A stretch of 62,000 bases of DNA, from NCBI GenBank assembly GCA_009760855.2, contig WPIO01000130.1:955001-1017000 (forward strand), in the 5' to 3' direction. This document shows, piece after piece, positions 23,574 to 35,075 of the stretch. Origin of the DNA: Cristatella mucedo. Lineage: Eukaryota > Bryozoa > Phylactolaemata > Cristatellidae. A program made the translations under genes and the position numbers. Every line of letters starts with the position of its first letter. The first letter of the stretch is position 1. Under the pieces are notes generated by a model. That model made no database searches and was not told the origin of the DNA. It was given only the letters and a program-made list of their open reading frames with translations.

Positions 23574-24880
23574 CGGCATTAAACGGAGGCATTAAACGAT
23601 TTTTAAGCACACAAAAAGAGAGAAATCCTTTAGGAAAGAATCGGTAAGAATTAGCCGAGCAGTTTTTTTACTTTTTCCAGGTCTTATTCTAACAGCGAAA
23701 ATGTGTGGTTATTGTGAGATATGACACTGTCGTTGGATATGGGCTGTTGCGATTTATGGCAGGGGTATATAAGTAACTGGCAGCAAAGGCCGGGGGAGTT
23801 AGGTCGAGGATGCAGTCGCGAACTGGCCCGCTGCGGCGTCCGTGTGAATAAACGTGTTTGAGCTCGCTTCGGTGTTCTGTGTGGTATCGCAAACCTGCCG
23901 CTTAGAGAATGCCAAACTACGAAATGTCAGGAGCGTCGTCAAGTAGCAGGCTGCTAACAACAAGCGGCCTATCTCACAACAGCCGAGTGGATTCTGAGGT
24001 ACAAGTTCCGAGCAGTCGCCAAGGTTAGGGGTCACCAAGGTTAGCATTGGCTTTTATCTCTGAGAGGTTAGAGAAATTAGCAGCAGTTCCAACGGGAGGA
24101 CGCAGGACGGGGGGGGGGCGGGAGTTGCCAGTCAAATTAGCAGTCTTTCTAGCGGGACAATGTGCGTCGCGGTCAGTAACGACGGCGCAGACGCCAATAT
24201 GCCAACCTCAGGCCCCTGCTGTCTCCCCTCTTCCGAAGCGCGCATTCTACGGCCTCGACATCTGGAAGCCTGACGGACGAGACGAGAGCTGGACGCGCAG
24301 CAGTACTAGCTGAATGAGCACGGAGCGGCAGGAGACGCGCGCGGTCGCACTGGCGCCGGAAATGGTACATGCAAGGACGGGGCCTCGTGCGACGAAGACA
24401 GATGCGGGGGAGCTGGCGCCAAGCAGCTAAATGTTCATCCGCGCGCGCACGCAATGTCTACGGCTAGAACTCAAACCCGCGACCTGGGTCGTGAGCAGTG
24501 CTTGGAGCACCTTACCTTCTGCAACTTCCTTTTTGCCGCCTTTGTCAAAAGCTTTTGATAAAGGCGTCGCAAGCTCAACGTTGGTGGCGCGTCTCGCTCC
24601 CGCTCCCGCTCCCGGACTTCATCTTAACTTAAGTCTCTTCGCTTTCCCTGACATTGTGCCGCGACCTCCGAAGTCGAGGTTTATCCCCTCCTGGTTGAAG
24701 CCCTGACTTCACTCTTGCTTCTGATCCTTGCTCATACTGTGGCGCTAAAATGTTGACTATTATGAACAAAAGCGAAAACTGTATGTTGACGGCGCATAGA
24801 ATACGACCAGAGGTCTCAAACCCTCAGTAAACTCACTCTCGGCGCTTAGATTTTGTAGAATTTACCAAATGTAAGGATCT
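23574..24880. other. intergenic, no gene seen
   Basis: No conserved exon. A tRNA-like SINE head in minus orientation can be made out at about 24425-24525 (AACTCAAACCCGCGACCTGG, then GAGCACCTTACC). Confidence 0.4.
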
Positions 24881-24889
24881 GTATTAACA

Positions 24890-25375
24890 CCGTCATTTAG
24901 AAATTGGAAAATCTAACGCTCAAAATCGGCTCTACCAGCATATCCCCTTTTGAGTCTGCACGAAATCTAGCTGTCCTGTTTCAAAGTGACCACTCGACGA
25001 CCAAATTAAAGGCTCTACAGTCACGTCTGCTTACTTTCAGCTTCGTAACCTTGCTAAAATTCCGGCTTTCTTACACAGTGATATCACATCTAAATTGGTC
25101 CATGCATTTGTGACATTCCATCTCTATTTTCGTAACTCGCTGCTTGCTGGCCTACCGGCTTGTGCAATCAGGCGCTTACAGTTGGTGCAAAACTTCATAG
25201 CTCGGCTTTTCTGACTTGAGCGTCGCAGTTGCCACATCGCATCGCTTTTCGACGACATGGGCTGGCTCCCAGTCAAGCTACGCATTGGCTTCAAAGTTCT
25301 GTCCCTCACGTTTAGGTCCCTTCATTCTTTGGTTCCAGCCTACATATCAGATCAGGCCATGAATCGTACAATTAG
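24890..25375 (+). mobile_element. LINE reverse-transcriptase fragment
   Basis: Broken-frame match to the LINE family: KLENLTLKIGSTSISPFESA, RNLAVLFQSD, then the LLAGLPACAIRR and LVQNFIARL region. Truncated at both ends, no tail. Confidence 0.75.
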
Positions 25376-25684
25376 TTGTTCTAAGTCTAATCGTAATACT
25401 AGGTAAGAGTTCTTTCATTTACTCTTTGTGCGGTTGGGTCCTACACTTGGCAATTCGTTATATTTGGCAATACATATCGCCTCTACGAGCGTACGTTAAA
25501 ACCGACGTTGTCCCTTCGAAGGCTGTATAATTAAGTCAGATCATCCAACCTACACAACCTTTTCTTATTTAATTTGTACCGATTTGGTTGCCGTTCAGTA
25601 CGATTAAAACAACTAGCTTCGGTTTACACACTACGGAATACGGTAAAAAAATAAAAAACCCGTGGGATTTGTTTAAGTCGGTTT

Positions 25685-25688
25685 AAAA
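25685..25688 (-). terminator. pol III T-run terminator of tRNA-Pro
   Basis: Four T residues on the minus strand, 6 nt past the mature 3' end. Confidence 0.7.
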
Positions 25689-25693
25689 GTATT

Positions 25694-25765
25694 GGGCCTG
25701 TCCGGGATTTGAACCCGGGACCTCTTGCTCCCGAAGCAAGAATCATACCCCTAGACCAACAGGCC
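25694..25765 (-). tRNA. tRNA-Pro (anticodon CGG)
   Basis: A 72-nt cloverleaf with no intron. The 7-bp acceptor GGCCTGT/ACAGGCC has discriminator C. The D arm is TTGGTCTAGGGGTATGATT. The anticodon stem CTTGC/GCAAG encloses loop TTCGGGA, with anticodon CGG at 25733-25731. The T arm CCGGG-TTCAAAT-CCCGG contains box B. No CCA is encoded. A TTTT pol III terminator follows at 25688-25685. The body is essentially the standard animal tRNA-Pro. Unlike the SINE heads nearby, it is unmutated and has no body or tail attached. Confidence 0.95.
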
Positions 25766-25769
25766 GCCG

Positions 25770-26500
25770 TAGATGACAGTAGTTTTTTACATTTTATAGT
25801 TTAACCTAGGATTGAATGCATCGATGAAGAAAGCATATATTTAAAAAGTCCTATATTTTAGAGTATTCATCATACACATTTTTGGAGGCGCCGTTTATTT
25901 GAATCGTGGGATTTCGCAGCGGTGTCGTGGCCAAAGCGCTACTGGCTCCGAGGCTGGGGCTAGATGCTAGGAATCACGAAAAGCCTCTACAGTAATGAAT
26001 GATGCCGAGCTGCATAGTAGCAACGCACAGTAAGGCTCGCACCAGCACTTAGGCTAAGGCTGCTGAACCACTCATGCATCACTTGCTAAACAGGAAAAAC
26101 CCTCTTTCGGATCCTTTCCAACCGACAGCCTACGCCAAACTCTCTTTCCTCCGTCGACAGCAACTGCCGCGTACCGGTCCGCCCTTCAGGGACTGACGAC
26201 AGGAGTGAGAATAAAAACGACGATTCAGCGACCGGACGTAACGGTCGTCAAGACGGGCTTCGTGGTCACGCCCGCAGAAAGCACCTTTATCGTCTCGCCG
26301 AATGCCGATAGGTCGGCGAGAGTCAGCATTTTCCCTAGCCTCGCCTTCAATGAGGCAGAGCTCTTCCATTTGCTGGCTAGCCGTCCAGCCCGCTGGTTGG
26401 CGCCACCCCAACGCCGGCTCTAGAAATCGTGAGAGCGTCAGCCGGCGGTAGGTAGACCGCCGCCCCACCCAACGCCAGCCTACCGGTCGCTCAGCGCCAC
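25770..26500. other. intergenic, no gene seen
   Basis: No conserved coding or RNA sequence recognised. Confidence 0.4.
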
Positions 26501-26504
26501 GCGG

Positions 26505-26688
26505 CCGCGTCGGCCCCCCGTTAGCTGATTTAGCTCGGACTCGTTTGCATTGCTGCGGAGGAGGAGCCGTAGCGGTGGTCGCCGCCGCTTGCAGTTGGCA
26601 ATATAGGTTCTCCCGCTGCAGGATTCGAACCCACGATCTCGGTCGTGAAGAGCGAGCACCTTACCTCCTGAACTACCGCGGCCCATTA
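26505..26688 (-). mobile_element. SINE-A copy (tRNA-derived, near complete)
   Basis: Minus strand: GGGCCGCGGTAGTTCAGGAG (box A region), GTGCTCGCTCTTCACGACC, box B GGGTTCGAATCC, then the body with TATTGCCAACTGCAAGCGGC and an end in GCTAAATCAGCTAAC. No LINE hairpin tail. The tRNA-like cloverleaf is imperfect, so it is not a tRNA gene. Confidence 0.75.
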
Positions 26689-26689
26689 T

Positions 26690-28500
26690 GCCAGCTGCCT
26701 AGCGCCCGGCGCTAGTCGGTGCAGCGGGTGAGACGAACTACCTCGATTCGCTCCAATAAATCGAAAATCGACGGGAAATTGGGGACGCGAATTAGGAATT
26801 TTGACTAACCATTGAAGTATACCGTCATTATAATGTACCGACTAAAAAACCACCCCATTGTGCGCTCTCGTGCAAAAGGGCTACAAAGATACAGCCCACC
26901 GCAATCCATTGTAATACACCGCAAATCCACAAGAAATCGGCTGCTTGAATATATGATCGCATTCTACTCTGCGCTATTGTTCGATTGTATTCGCATAATT
27001 TTGTGCCGTTATGCGAACGTATTTACATGCAGTGCACTGCGCTGGCTGCATTCGATTGGGCGCGTACTACACCCGCCCCAAATCGTTTAAAATCCACCGC
27101 AAAACAAACTAGCAGAAATCCTACGCAGGAAGTTTGTTTTTTCCTTGCAAATTACACTGCACATTGTGTAAAGTGTTTCACACAGTATCCCAATAGCCGG
27201 CACGCGTGTTCTCGCGCAGCACACTGTAAATGACTACAACAGCGTGGGCCTGTACTGCAATCTACTCGAATCCGCCACAGACCCACCGGAAATCGGCTTC
27301 GCGAAGCTCCAACTTCGATTGCATATTACAGCGAACTGTGCTTTTAAGTGCAGCCGCGAACATTGAAGCCATTTCGCATTCGCGATCTCGCACAATGCGC
27401 TCAGGTAATACGCGTCGTTTAAGCCAGCGCTGATAGCGACTGAAGTGGCATAGGCCAATGCCGCAATGCAATATAAATTGACCGGGAATCGGCTTCGAGG
27501 AGCTCCAGTTCAGATTGCGTATTACAGCGCACCGTGTTTAAAGCGCACCCGCATAATTTCAAACCATTGCACGCAGACGATCTCGGGTAATGCATGGAAG
27601 CTCGTCGCAATAGCCTGGGTCGAATCCTTCTACTGCGCGAGCGCTGCAGCAGTTGACTGAGTGGGCGAGCGCTCCGCGATCCTATGAGACAGGTGTCGAC
27701 TTGCGGCAACAAGCCGTTGCAACATTCCATTGGAGCCACGATTGTACAACTCGACTGCCGACGACGCCAAAGCCGAGCGGCGGGCGATGTGGCTTCTCGA
27801 GGGTTGCGTAGCGACTTGCAGTCGCTACGCCGACAAATGGCTCTCCGAGTCTCTCCGCCGGCGCGCCCGCCCGAGTGCCAGAAACTGGGCTAGAAAGAAA
27901 GCGTGCACGCTGAACGGCCGCAGTCACGCGGACGTAAACCGTGATCCTCGCAAACCAGTCTGCCTCAACATATTGACTGAGCCGAGGTGGGCATGGCGTG
28001 TTGGCTGCATTGGTCCACCTAACTGCACAGTGGAGATGTTCCGCTCCTTTTCTGGGAATAAGCTTTTGACGTTTTCAGCGTCGTTGGAGCAAGCAATTAA
28101 TGTGACGATACAAACAGAGAACTCGCTACTCTCTAGTTATCCGTGAAATTGCGGTAGTTTATTAAGATTAGTTTAATTAACTGCAAGTTTAACTAATAAG
28201 AAATCACTTTTCCTTGGTGTTTGTTCAAGCAGAGTTAGTTAACCAGTTGTTATTAAACGTTGCTTCTACAAGCGAGCACCTCATGCTAAGTAAATTTCCA
28301 TTTTCCTGACGCTGTAGACCGTCGACATCGCCAGATAGTCCGTAACGCTGTATAACGATTATCCATCGCGTTTCTGCCAAAAAACATAGCCTAAATGCTT
28401 GAGCAAAGTCGCACCGGCAGAGCAATGAAATCGCTAGGTTTCGTGTATTCGAGCGCTGTTAACTTAGAACTTCTTGAGTGCCTTGCATGATTACCTAAGC
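26690..28500. other. intergenic, with an old direct repeat
   Basis: No conserved exon seen. The only structure is the diverged direct repeat at 27285-27596. Confidence 0.4.
27285..27596 (+). repeat. diverged direct repeat, about 196-bp period, two copies
   Basis: ACCGGAAATCGGCTTCG (27285) and ACCGGGAATCGGCTTCG (27481) begin two related stretches of about 115 bp. Both continue with GAGCTCCA, GATTGC(A/G)TATTACAGCG, then a GCATAATTT/GCGAACATT-like part and GATCTCG. Less clear related motifs (AAATCGGCTGC, AAATCCACCGCAAA) occur upstream from 26920. Confidence 0.65.
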
Positions 28501-28504
28501 AAAG

Positions 28505-28660
28505 TACCTGTCTAATTCTGCAGCTGGTCTAAGCATGGTGCCGTGCATGCCGTCAACTATCGGTTATTGCTTGTCTTGCAGCGAGTTGTCTAGCACCCGG
28601 CTGGGGATTTGGTTTTTTTGGGGAGCCCCACCAATGACTTATTATTATTACTACTATAAC
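28505..28660 (+). mobile_element. SINE-C-like short element, diverged
   Basis: Contains TTATTGCTTGTCTTGCAGCG, AGTTGTCTAGCACCCGGCTG and an (ATT)-rich end, the order seen in the elements at 57586-57817 and 58960-59168. Confidence 0.45.
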
Positions 28661-29149
28661 TTCTACCGGAACAAAGAACGTTACTGCACCTACAACTTAG
28701 GGGAAAAATTGCATTACACAGTTAATGTATATTGTCTGTGCATTGACTGTAACACAATGTTGACCCTGGGTAGTATGTGTTGCTTCTTAATTGTTTCTCT
28801 GTGTTTCATATTTGTTAAGAAAGAAAAGCAAATGACTCAAAATTAACCTTTATTTACTCTGAAGGCATACCGAAATGACCACTCAAAAGGCTTCAGAAAT
28901 GAGTAGATACTGTAGATTTGTGAATATACTGCAAAGTGCTTTACCGAAGAAGCAACCAAACAGTCTGCCGTCTTGTTTTCAATCCAGGCTTTAATTTTAA
29001 TTTTAGTTTTAATTTTCATTTTTTATTTTCATTTTCATTCATCTCGCCCGGGTATTACCGATACTGTCTTGCAGTGAATGGTTCAAATCCTATCAAAGTG
29101 TGAGACGGACTTCAGAGTATTGATGTGAATGGAAAAGATCATCCGAAGA

Positions 29150-30175
29150 ACCTCTGAAAAATGGGGTACCTCAGGGCTCCGTGCTTGATCTGGTTCTTTC
29201 CACGGTTTATACTCTCCTTCTTGTCGATGTGTTTACCAAGCACAATCTAGGCTTCCACTTCTATGCGTATGACACTCAGTTGAACCTTTACTTCGATCCC
29301 TCATAGCCCTCGAGCACTTCGAATCCTCTCATCTCCTTGCTGCATGTATTGATGACACCCGCACATGAATGGCAGTAAATGTTCTTAAATTGAATGATGA
29401 TAAAACCAACTTACTAGTCATACGAAAACCAAGGGTGGTTCAGAAATTGGAAAGGCTAACGCTCAAAATCGGCTCTGCCAGCATATCTCCTGTTGAACCT
29501 GCACGAAATCTAGATGTCATGTTCCCAAATAACCTTTCATTAGACTACTACATCAGCTCCACAATCAAGTCTGTCTACTTCCAGCAACATAAGATTGCTA
29601 AAATTTGAGCTTGCATAGACAGGGATACTACATCTAAGTTGGTCCGTGCATTTGTGACATCCCGTCTTGACCTCTGTAACTCACTGCTTGCTGGCCTACC
29701 GGTCTGTGCAATCAGGCGCTTACCGTTGGTGCACAACTCTGCAGCTAGGCCTGTCTGCCGTGAGCTTCGAAGTTGCCACATCTCACCACTTCTCGCCGAC
29801 CTGCACTGACTCCCAGTCAAGCAACCCATCGACTTCAAGGTTTGGTCGCTCACTTTCAGGTCCCTTCATTCTTTGGCTCCAGCCTACCTATCAGATCTAC
29901 TGCCCTACTAGGCTAAGCGTCGTACCGCTCGCTTTTTGGAATCTATCTGTTTACCTGTACCTCGTATAAACCTCAAATCCTTCGGAGACCGTGCATTTAG
30001 TGCGTGCGCTCCCAAAGCCTCGAACTCACTCCCGACTTTCGTCACAACTTCCCCTGGCTTGACCACATTAATTTTTTTTTTATAAACGCACCTATTTATC
30101 ACAGCCTTTAGTGGGTCCCTATGGTTCGTCGTTTATGCGCTTACGCGTGCCGACGCACTGTGCATGCTGCTGCCA
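29150..30175 (+). mobile_element. LINE copy with degenerate reverse-transcriptase core
   Basis: Broken-frame [30 protein letters not shown] (catalytic YADD changed to YAYD), LNDDKTNLLVIRKP, LTLKIGSASISPVEPARNL, then the C-terminal region (LLAGLPVCAIRR, LADLH, KPQTRL-like end). The frame is interrupted by several stops, for example near 29606 and 29807. No clear hairpin tail. Confidence 0.82.
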
Positions 30176-30184
30176 CTAACTCGA

Positions 30185-31245
30185 ACTTTTCAAGATGAGA
30201 ATCTAGGAAATAGGCGACACGAGGGACACTCTGCATCGTATGTTGGCATGGTTTCTCATAAGACCTCAGTCGGCTGCTCATCGTTTTCAGCCTGGTGATT
30301 GGCCAGAAAAGCGTGAACCACGACAAGGACACTGTTCCGCGCCCCGCTTCCTTTGTCCTGTTCAGCGTCTTGGCGATTTCGCCGCACTCTTTGGTAATCT
30401 TTATGAGTGGTCCTGCGAAGATACCAGCTCTTACCTCTGCCCCTAACAGCTGCGGAAAAATCATCTTGGAAGTACTTGAAAGGACCTGACTCGCTTTCAA
30501 GAGCCGCGACAAACTGTTTGATTAGACCTAGCTGGGTGTGCCGCGGTGGTGGTAGCAGCGCATTCCGAGGTTACCAGCTTGAGCGGCTGCCACTTGATGT
30601 TGTTCTTCACTTCGGAGAGCTCGGTCCGCTGTAGCCTGTCCGAATTGTGATAGTTCGCTTAGTGTACCGGCTGCCCCACAGGCAAAGTAAGCAAACAAAC
30701 TTCGTGAAACTGCTTTACATGCCCGTCGAGTTTGACACCAGTTTGAACTAGCGCTCCTTCCAGCAGTAGAGTAGGCTATAGTGAGCAAGAAATGGCGCCA
30801 AGCCGTGCCAAATTTAACAAAGCATTACAGGTCGCTGATGAGACTTTAGAGATCAATCTGGTTGAGGAAATATGTCCGTCTCTCCGTAGCGTAGCGGCAT
30901 CTGTGAATCGGAATCTGGATCTGCACCATCTTCGTCACTATCCGACTTTGTGTTCTCTCCTGAAGATGGCTGATCCGTCTCAGGAGGCGTGAAGACAGGG
31001 AGCCTAGGGCACTGTGGTACTGGAGCGACGGATGAAGGAATGCGTGGATACGTGATGCTACGTGATACGTGACGGGAGGAAGGCTCGCTCTTGTCAGTTT
31101 GACGTTTGGCGGGTCCACCTTGCAGAAGTAATTGTTGCTTGAGAGGTCGGTCGGCTAATGCCAAATTCTTGGGAAACCAAACCATTTTCATGGCTCGGCT
31201 TTCCTTCCTATTCCAGCGTGTTAATATAGCCATAATCATATACAT
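30185..31245 (-). pseudogene. decayed protein-coding element, family not named
   Basis: Minus strand, at least two frameshifts plus stops. Reading 5' to 3': VWFPKNLALADR; a Ser/Pro/Asp-rich stretch with SDSDEDGADPDSDSQ; FVCLLCLWGSRY; NIKWQPLKLVTS; LGLIKQFVAALESESG; QLLGAEVRAGIFAGPLIK; RLRSYEKP; YFLDSHLE. The order and wording (C..C then WDSR-like, LGL(M/I)KQFV.AL, AGIF.GPQI, .LHSHL) recall uncharacterised multi-copy proteins of many invertebrates that I know only as hypothetical sequences. The function is unknown to me. It may be a transposon-borne gene. The copy is clearly dead. Confidence 0.55.
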
Positions 31246-31249
31246 TTAA

Positions 31250-31740
31250 AAATCATATTTCCGTAATCGACTAATTAGTGCAAGAAATTTCATCTAGCGT
31301 GAAGCAATTGTTCACCACACACCCAGGAGATTTCTTGCAGTGTTTGCATATTAAACGAAGTGCTAAGGGATTATTATTATTATTATTATTGCTTAGATTC
31401 CAGAAAGGCATGTCCAAGTAAGATTTTTTAGACCACGTACATCTTAACAGACGCTTTCACGGATTCCTTTTTTTTCGCATTTGCTTTGATAGTTGTCCAC
31501 AAATAGCAAAATGCATCAGTCGGGTGGAAGCAACCAATTGGTGCCATTTCGATAAAATATGACGGTTTACCATTATCTTGCTCTGCAACAGCATACACTA
31601 AAATGTTTGTTTAAGGCGCATGTACTGACACGATTCTCTGATTACACCTCAACAGTGGCATGACTGCCTAACGCTCACTAATGCATACCTTATAGCACTC
31701 TTCTCCCTCTGGGTGGGTGTTGTAATCGTCGAGAACTATC
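31250..31740. other. intergenic, short (ATT)n
   Basis: No gene seen. (ATT)n run at about 31372-31390. Confidence 0.45.
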
Positions 31741-31744
31741 CAGG

Positions 31745-32675
31745 CTTCCTTTTTCTCACGCAGATGACGTGTCACTGTACTTGCACTCGCTCTAATTCTT
31801 CCCAGCCTTCCATCATCTCGAAATCTCTCAGTTCCCCTGCAGCATGCATTGCCGACATTCGCAGGTGGAGGATTGATGACGACCACCCAACGAACTCATT
31901 CTGGGCAAGTCCGGTGTTACTCCGAAACTGGAAACCCTAACCCTCCAAATCGGCCGGAACCGCCGTTGAATCTCCCGCTAACCGTCTGTGCGGAATCTGG
32001 ACGCCCTTGTTTTTTCAAAACGTTTCCCTAGAAGCTCTACAGAAGCTACGCAGCCTCCGCCTGGCGGAGATTCACCAAAGTAAGATTGCAAAACTCAGGC
32101 TTTCTTACGTAAGGACGCCGCAGCTAGGCTTCTTCCATGCATTCGAGTCGTGGCGACTAGACTTGTATATCGCAACAACTGCTCTCGTGCTGCCGACTGT
32201 GCCACATCCTCTGCAGCCGTCCTGAGCTTCTACCTCCATGCCACTCGCTACCTCAACTGCTCTCTCCTGTCTCAGCTATGCTTCGCACTTTCTCTTTGTT
32301 GCATAAGACGAAGTCTGTTAGCAACCGAATGGGTACCGAAAGCCGCTTAGCTTTTGAGTGCGAAATAGAGAATTCTCCTGCGTAATACCCACATAGTCTT
32401 TTTGGCTTTGTGGAGTTACAGACGGAAATACATCCCGCTATTTTTAGATCTTCCTGCCTGCGCAATAATACGTTTTCAGTCGATGTAAAATCATCAGCAA
32501 GCCCCGTCTTTCATAAACGTCGCAGCTGTTACGTGATGCCGCTTTCCACCAACTGTACTGGCTTCCCATTAAGCAGCCCGTTGAATTCAATATTCTGTCG
32601 CAGACCTTTAGGTCTCTTCGTTCTCTTGCTCCGGCCCACCTATCTGAATTTGGTTGCATACCAGGTCTTCTGTCG
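31745..32675 (+). mobile_element. degenerate LINE pieces with second-family tail inside
   Basis: 31745-32110 retains broken ACIADIRRWRIDD and LNDDKTN-type sequence. 32185-32440 matches the second-family tail also at 4125-4545 and 40020-40350. 32480-32675 again looks like reverse-transcriptase C-terminus (FHKRRSCYVMPLS, then FRSLRSLAPAHLSEF in another frame). This is either a nested set of insertions or a rearranged copy. Confidence 0.6.
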
Positions 32676-32676
32676 T

Positions 32677-32970
32677 AGAGGCGGAGCCAGGGGGCGAGGG
32701 GCATTTGCCCCCGCCTAGCGCGGGGCATTGAGATGGGCCTCCCCTATTCTTGAGCCCCGCGTCCGTCCGTCATCAACGAAGACATTATGCTGCAATTCCG
32801 CTCAATGAGCAACCGCCGAGTTCAAGTCGAATAAGCACAATGATTTAGCGCTGTAGTTTTTTATCAATTGTGGGTCTGGCCCCGCCTACTTGAAAATCTT
32901 TCGGGTCTTGCGCCATGCGTGAAACTTTGCCAGTCTTGCCCACCCCCTAGATATACTGGATGTCCCGGCT
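32677..32970. mobile_element. MITE-like element, possibly hAT-related
   Basis: One end reads GAGGCGGAGCCAGGGGGCG and the other, reversed, GTGGAGCCGGGACATCC, an imperfect terminal inverted repeat. No coding capacity. A second, shorter relative in reverse orientation lies at 33766-33930. The GGAGCCAGGG end is common among hAT-type elements; the assignment is tentative. Confidence 0.45.
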
Positions 32971-33654
32971 CCACATCCTTGTCCTGTCGCATCGTCGCAT
33001 AAAAATGGCGGCTGCACGGCTGATATGGTCAAGTGACCGGCAGTTCATTGACCAACCCGCCCAGTCAGCGGATATGGCAAAGCTACAGTGGGTCACATGC
33101 TCGCGCTTAGCGCGCAGCGCACCCGTGGGCGCGCGGAGCGGCAAGACTCCGGCTGAGTGGTCGAACGACGTGGCGGCGATGCCACGCCACCATCAACTTT
33201 GTCGTCTCTTGATTTGGCGACGTTCAAGAAGAAGCGAAAAGCCTACATGCCTCACGCATCATAGCTCCGTTCGAGTGAGATTTCTTGTGTGTGCTTGTTT
33301 TTGCGTTCTAAAACTGTGCATGTTTGAAGAAGGGCAACAGCACTGAGACCCCCCTTTTTTTTTATTTCGCCTTAGCTAAGCGTCTTTTTCCAGAGTACTT
33401 TCCGTCCTTAGCTGGGCATCATTTTGTGCATGTTTTTTTACCAAGTGTCCTACTGTTAGCTCCTGAGCATGACTCACCAGAGTGCGCCCCGGCTGACGTT
33501 ATACGATGGTCGGAAGTCGACCGCCGGACTCAGCTACCTCGCGCTGAGCAACAGCCGCCAATTCGGCCAATTGAGAGCAGGTCACGTGACCCCACCGCGA
33601 ACTCCTCTTGGTGCCTGTCGACAGGCCTGTGCGGCGCTATAAAGTAAAGGCTAC

Positions 33655-33735
33655 CCGATCAAACAGTCTGATTTATACAGCGGTAGAAGAGCCTTAGCGG
33701 CTATCTTCTCCTTTACTCTGGAGCGGCCGATCAGA
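33655..33735 (-). mobile_element. SINE-A body fragment
   Basis: ATCAAACAGTCTGATTTATA, CAGCGGTAGAAGAGCCTTAG and CGGCT match the 3' body of SINE-A in minus orientation. The tRNA head is lost. Confidence 0.6.
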
Positions 33736-33765
33736 CGACGCCAACGACCATGCGACAGCTACAGT

Positions 33766-33930
33766 AGCGGAGCCAGGGTTTTCATCTAAGGACAATACCA
33801 GCGCAAGATTTGTGGTGCTGTACCCACAATTTATGAGAAATTGCAGCACAAAATACTAGAACTTATTCGATGCGAGCTCGGTGGTCGCTCATCAGTTGAA
33901 TTGAGATATAATCGTACCCAAGCAAGATTA
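33766..33930. mobile_element. second MITE-like copy, reversed and partial
   Basis: Begins TAGCGGAGCCAGGGTTTTC. Reversed, it shares GTGCTGCAATTTCTCATAAA, TTGTGGGT with the inner part of 32677-32970. Confidence 0.45.
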
Positions 33931-33939
33931 ATTAAGTAG

Positions 33940-34950
33940 CCTAGCACGGCTGTTACGTGATGCGGCCAGCTAAGTGTCGCCGGATAGGCTTAGCCTGGCC
34001 TTTGATGTGAGCCCGGATGGGCGATGATGCCTCTTTATCTGGGCAGTCTGGGTACAAGGAGTTCGTCGGCTGAGACGTGGGATCTGGCGCTCCCTGTCGC
34101 TGGCTCAGTATCCACATTCCGAAAGATCGACGGCTGGCATTTGCCAACTATGCGGCGACCCACAGAAGGCTACGATGACCCACCGCTCTAGCGCGGCTGG
34201 AGATAAGCACGCTCGCTGTCATAGCTTGTACATTCCGCATTTTCCTGTAGCATTTTGTTCGCAGCCTCCACCTCCCTGAACTGGAGCCCTCGGCGAGCTG
34301 AGATGTGCCGTGCCAATAGTAGTCATCGCTATGCAGCCACTGTCATACCAATGTCGCCGCGGTTGGCATTCGTGCGGATTGCCGCCCCGCCTTAAAGATC
34401 GCTTGGATCCGACAGTTTGGAAAGGCAGGTCTCGTTTTTCCCACGTTCCGCTGTAGCCTAATGTACACAGGGCCACCAGCAGTACTGCTTAGCTCCCCTG
34501 ACATTGTTGGCGCACGCGATATTGTTATACAGAGGCTTCTAATTAAACTGCCGCTCTACTTTTCTAGCTCTTCGACGTCGACCTGGCAGCGGGGGGGGGG
34601 GGGAGCTGCGTAGCTGGGACATGGTGTGGTCGGACGGCGACTAGCCTGCCCTTTTGTCTCGATTATATAATTTCGTCGTTGCTGACGTTCTGGGGCCGTA
34701 GAAATATGTAGGGAGCGGCTCATGTCGCTGCCCCCCCCCCCGCAGCAGGGGAGGAGGAATGCCCCGCCCCGCCCTCCCCTGGCTCTGGCACTACACGGCT
34801 AGCTGCAAGGACGCTGCTTATCCAACTGCGCCAATGCAGCCGTCGCTCGCGTGCGGGGCTACAATATAGCTCTTCGTCTCGCCGCCGCCGCGCGCGTCCC
34901 GTCACTGCTATACAGAGGCCGCGATTGCCATCTTGTGGGCATTTGCTTCA
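33940..34950. other. intergenic, no gene seen
   Basis: No conserved exon recognised. G-run near 34590-34603 and C-run near 34731-34741. Confidence 0.4.
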
Positions 34951-34954
34951 GTGT

Positions 34955-35075
34955 CTAGTCACCGTCATGGCTTGTCATTAACTCTTAGTTGTAGCTTCTC
35001 CTGAGGCGAGTTGTAAAGCACCTGGATACTCGGTTCTCATCAGGTGCTGTGGTAAAGTTATTATTAATATTATAA
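34955..35075 (+). mobile_element. SINE-C-like tail
   Basis: GGCTTGTCATTAACTCTTAG, then TTGTAAAGCACCTGGATACT, CATCAGGTGCTGTGGTAAAG and (ATT)n. This is a changed but still pairing version of the shared hairpin (AGCACCTG with CAGGTGCT). Confidence 0.55.

Noticed and set aside
26600-26690. Possible tRNA genes at box A/box B sites (also 42165, 45340, 54840, 56350)
   Set aside because: The cloverleafs do not close, the copies differ from one another and all continue into a common SINE body, so they are SINE heads.
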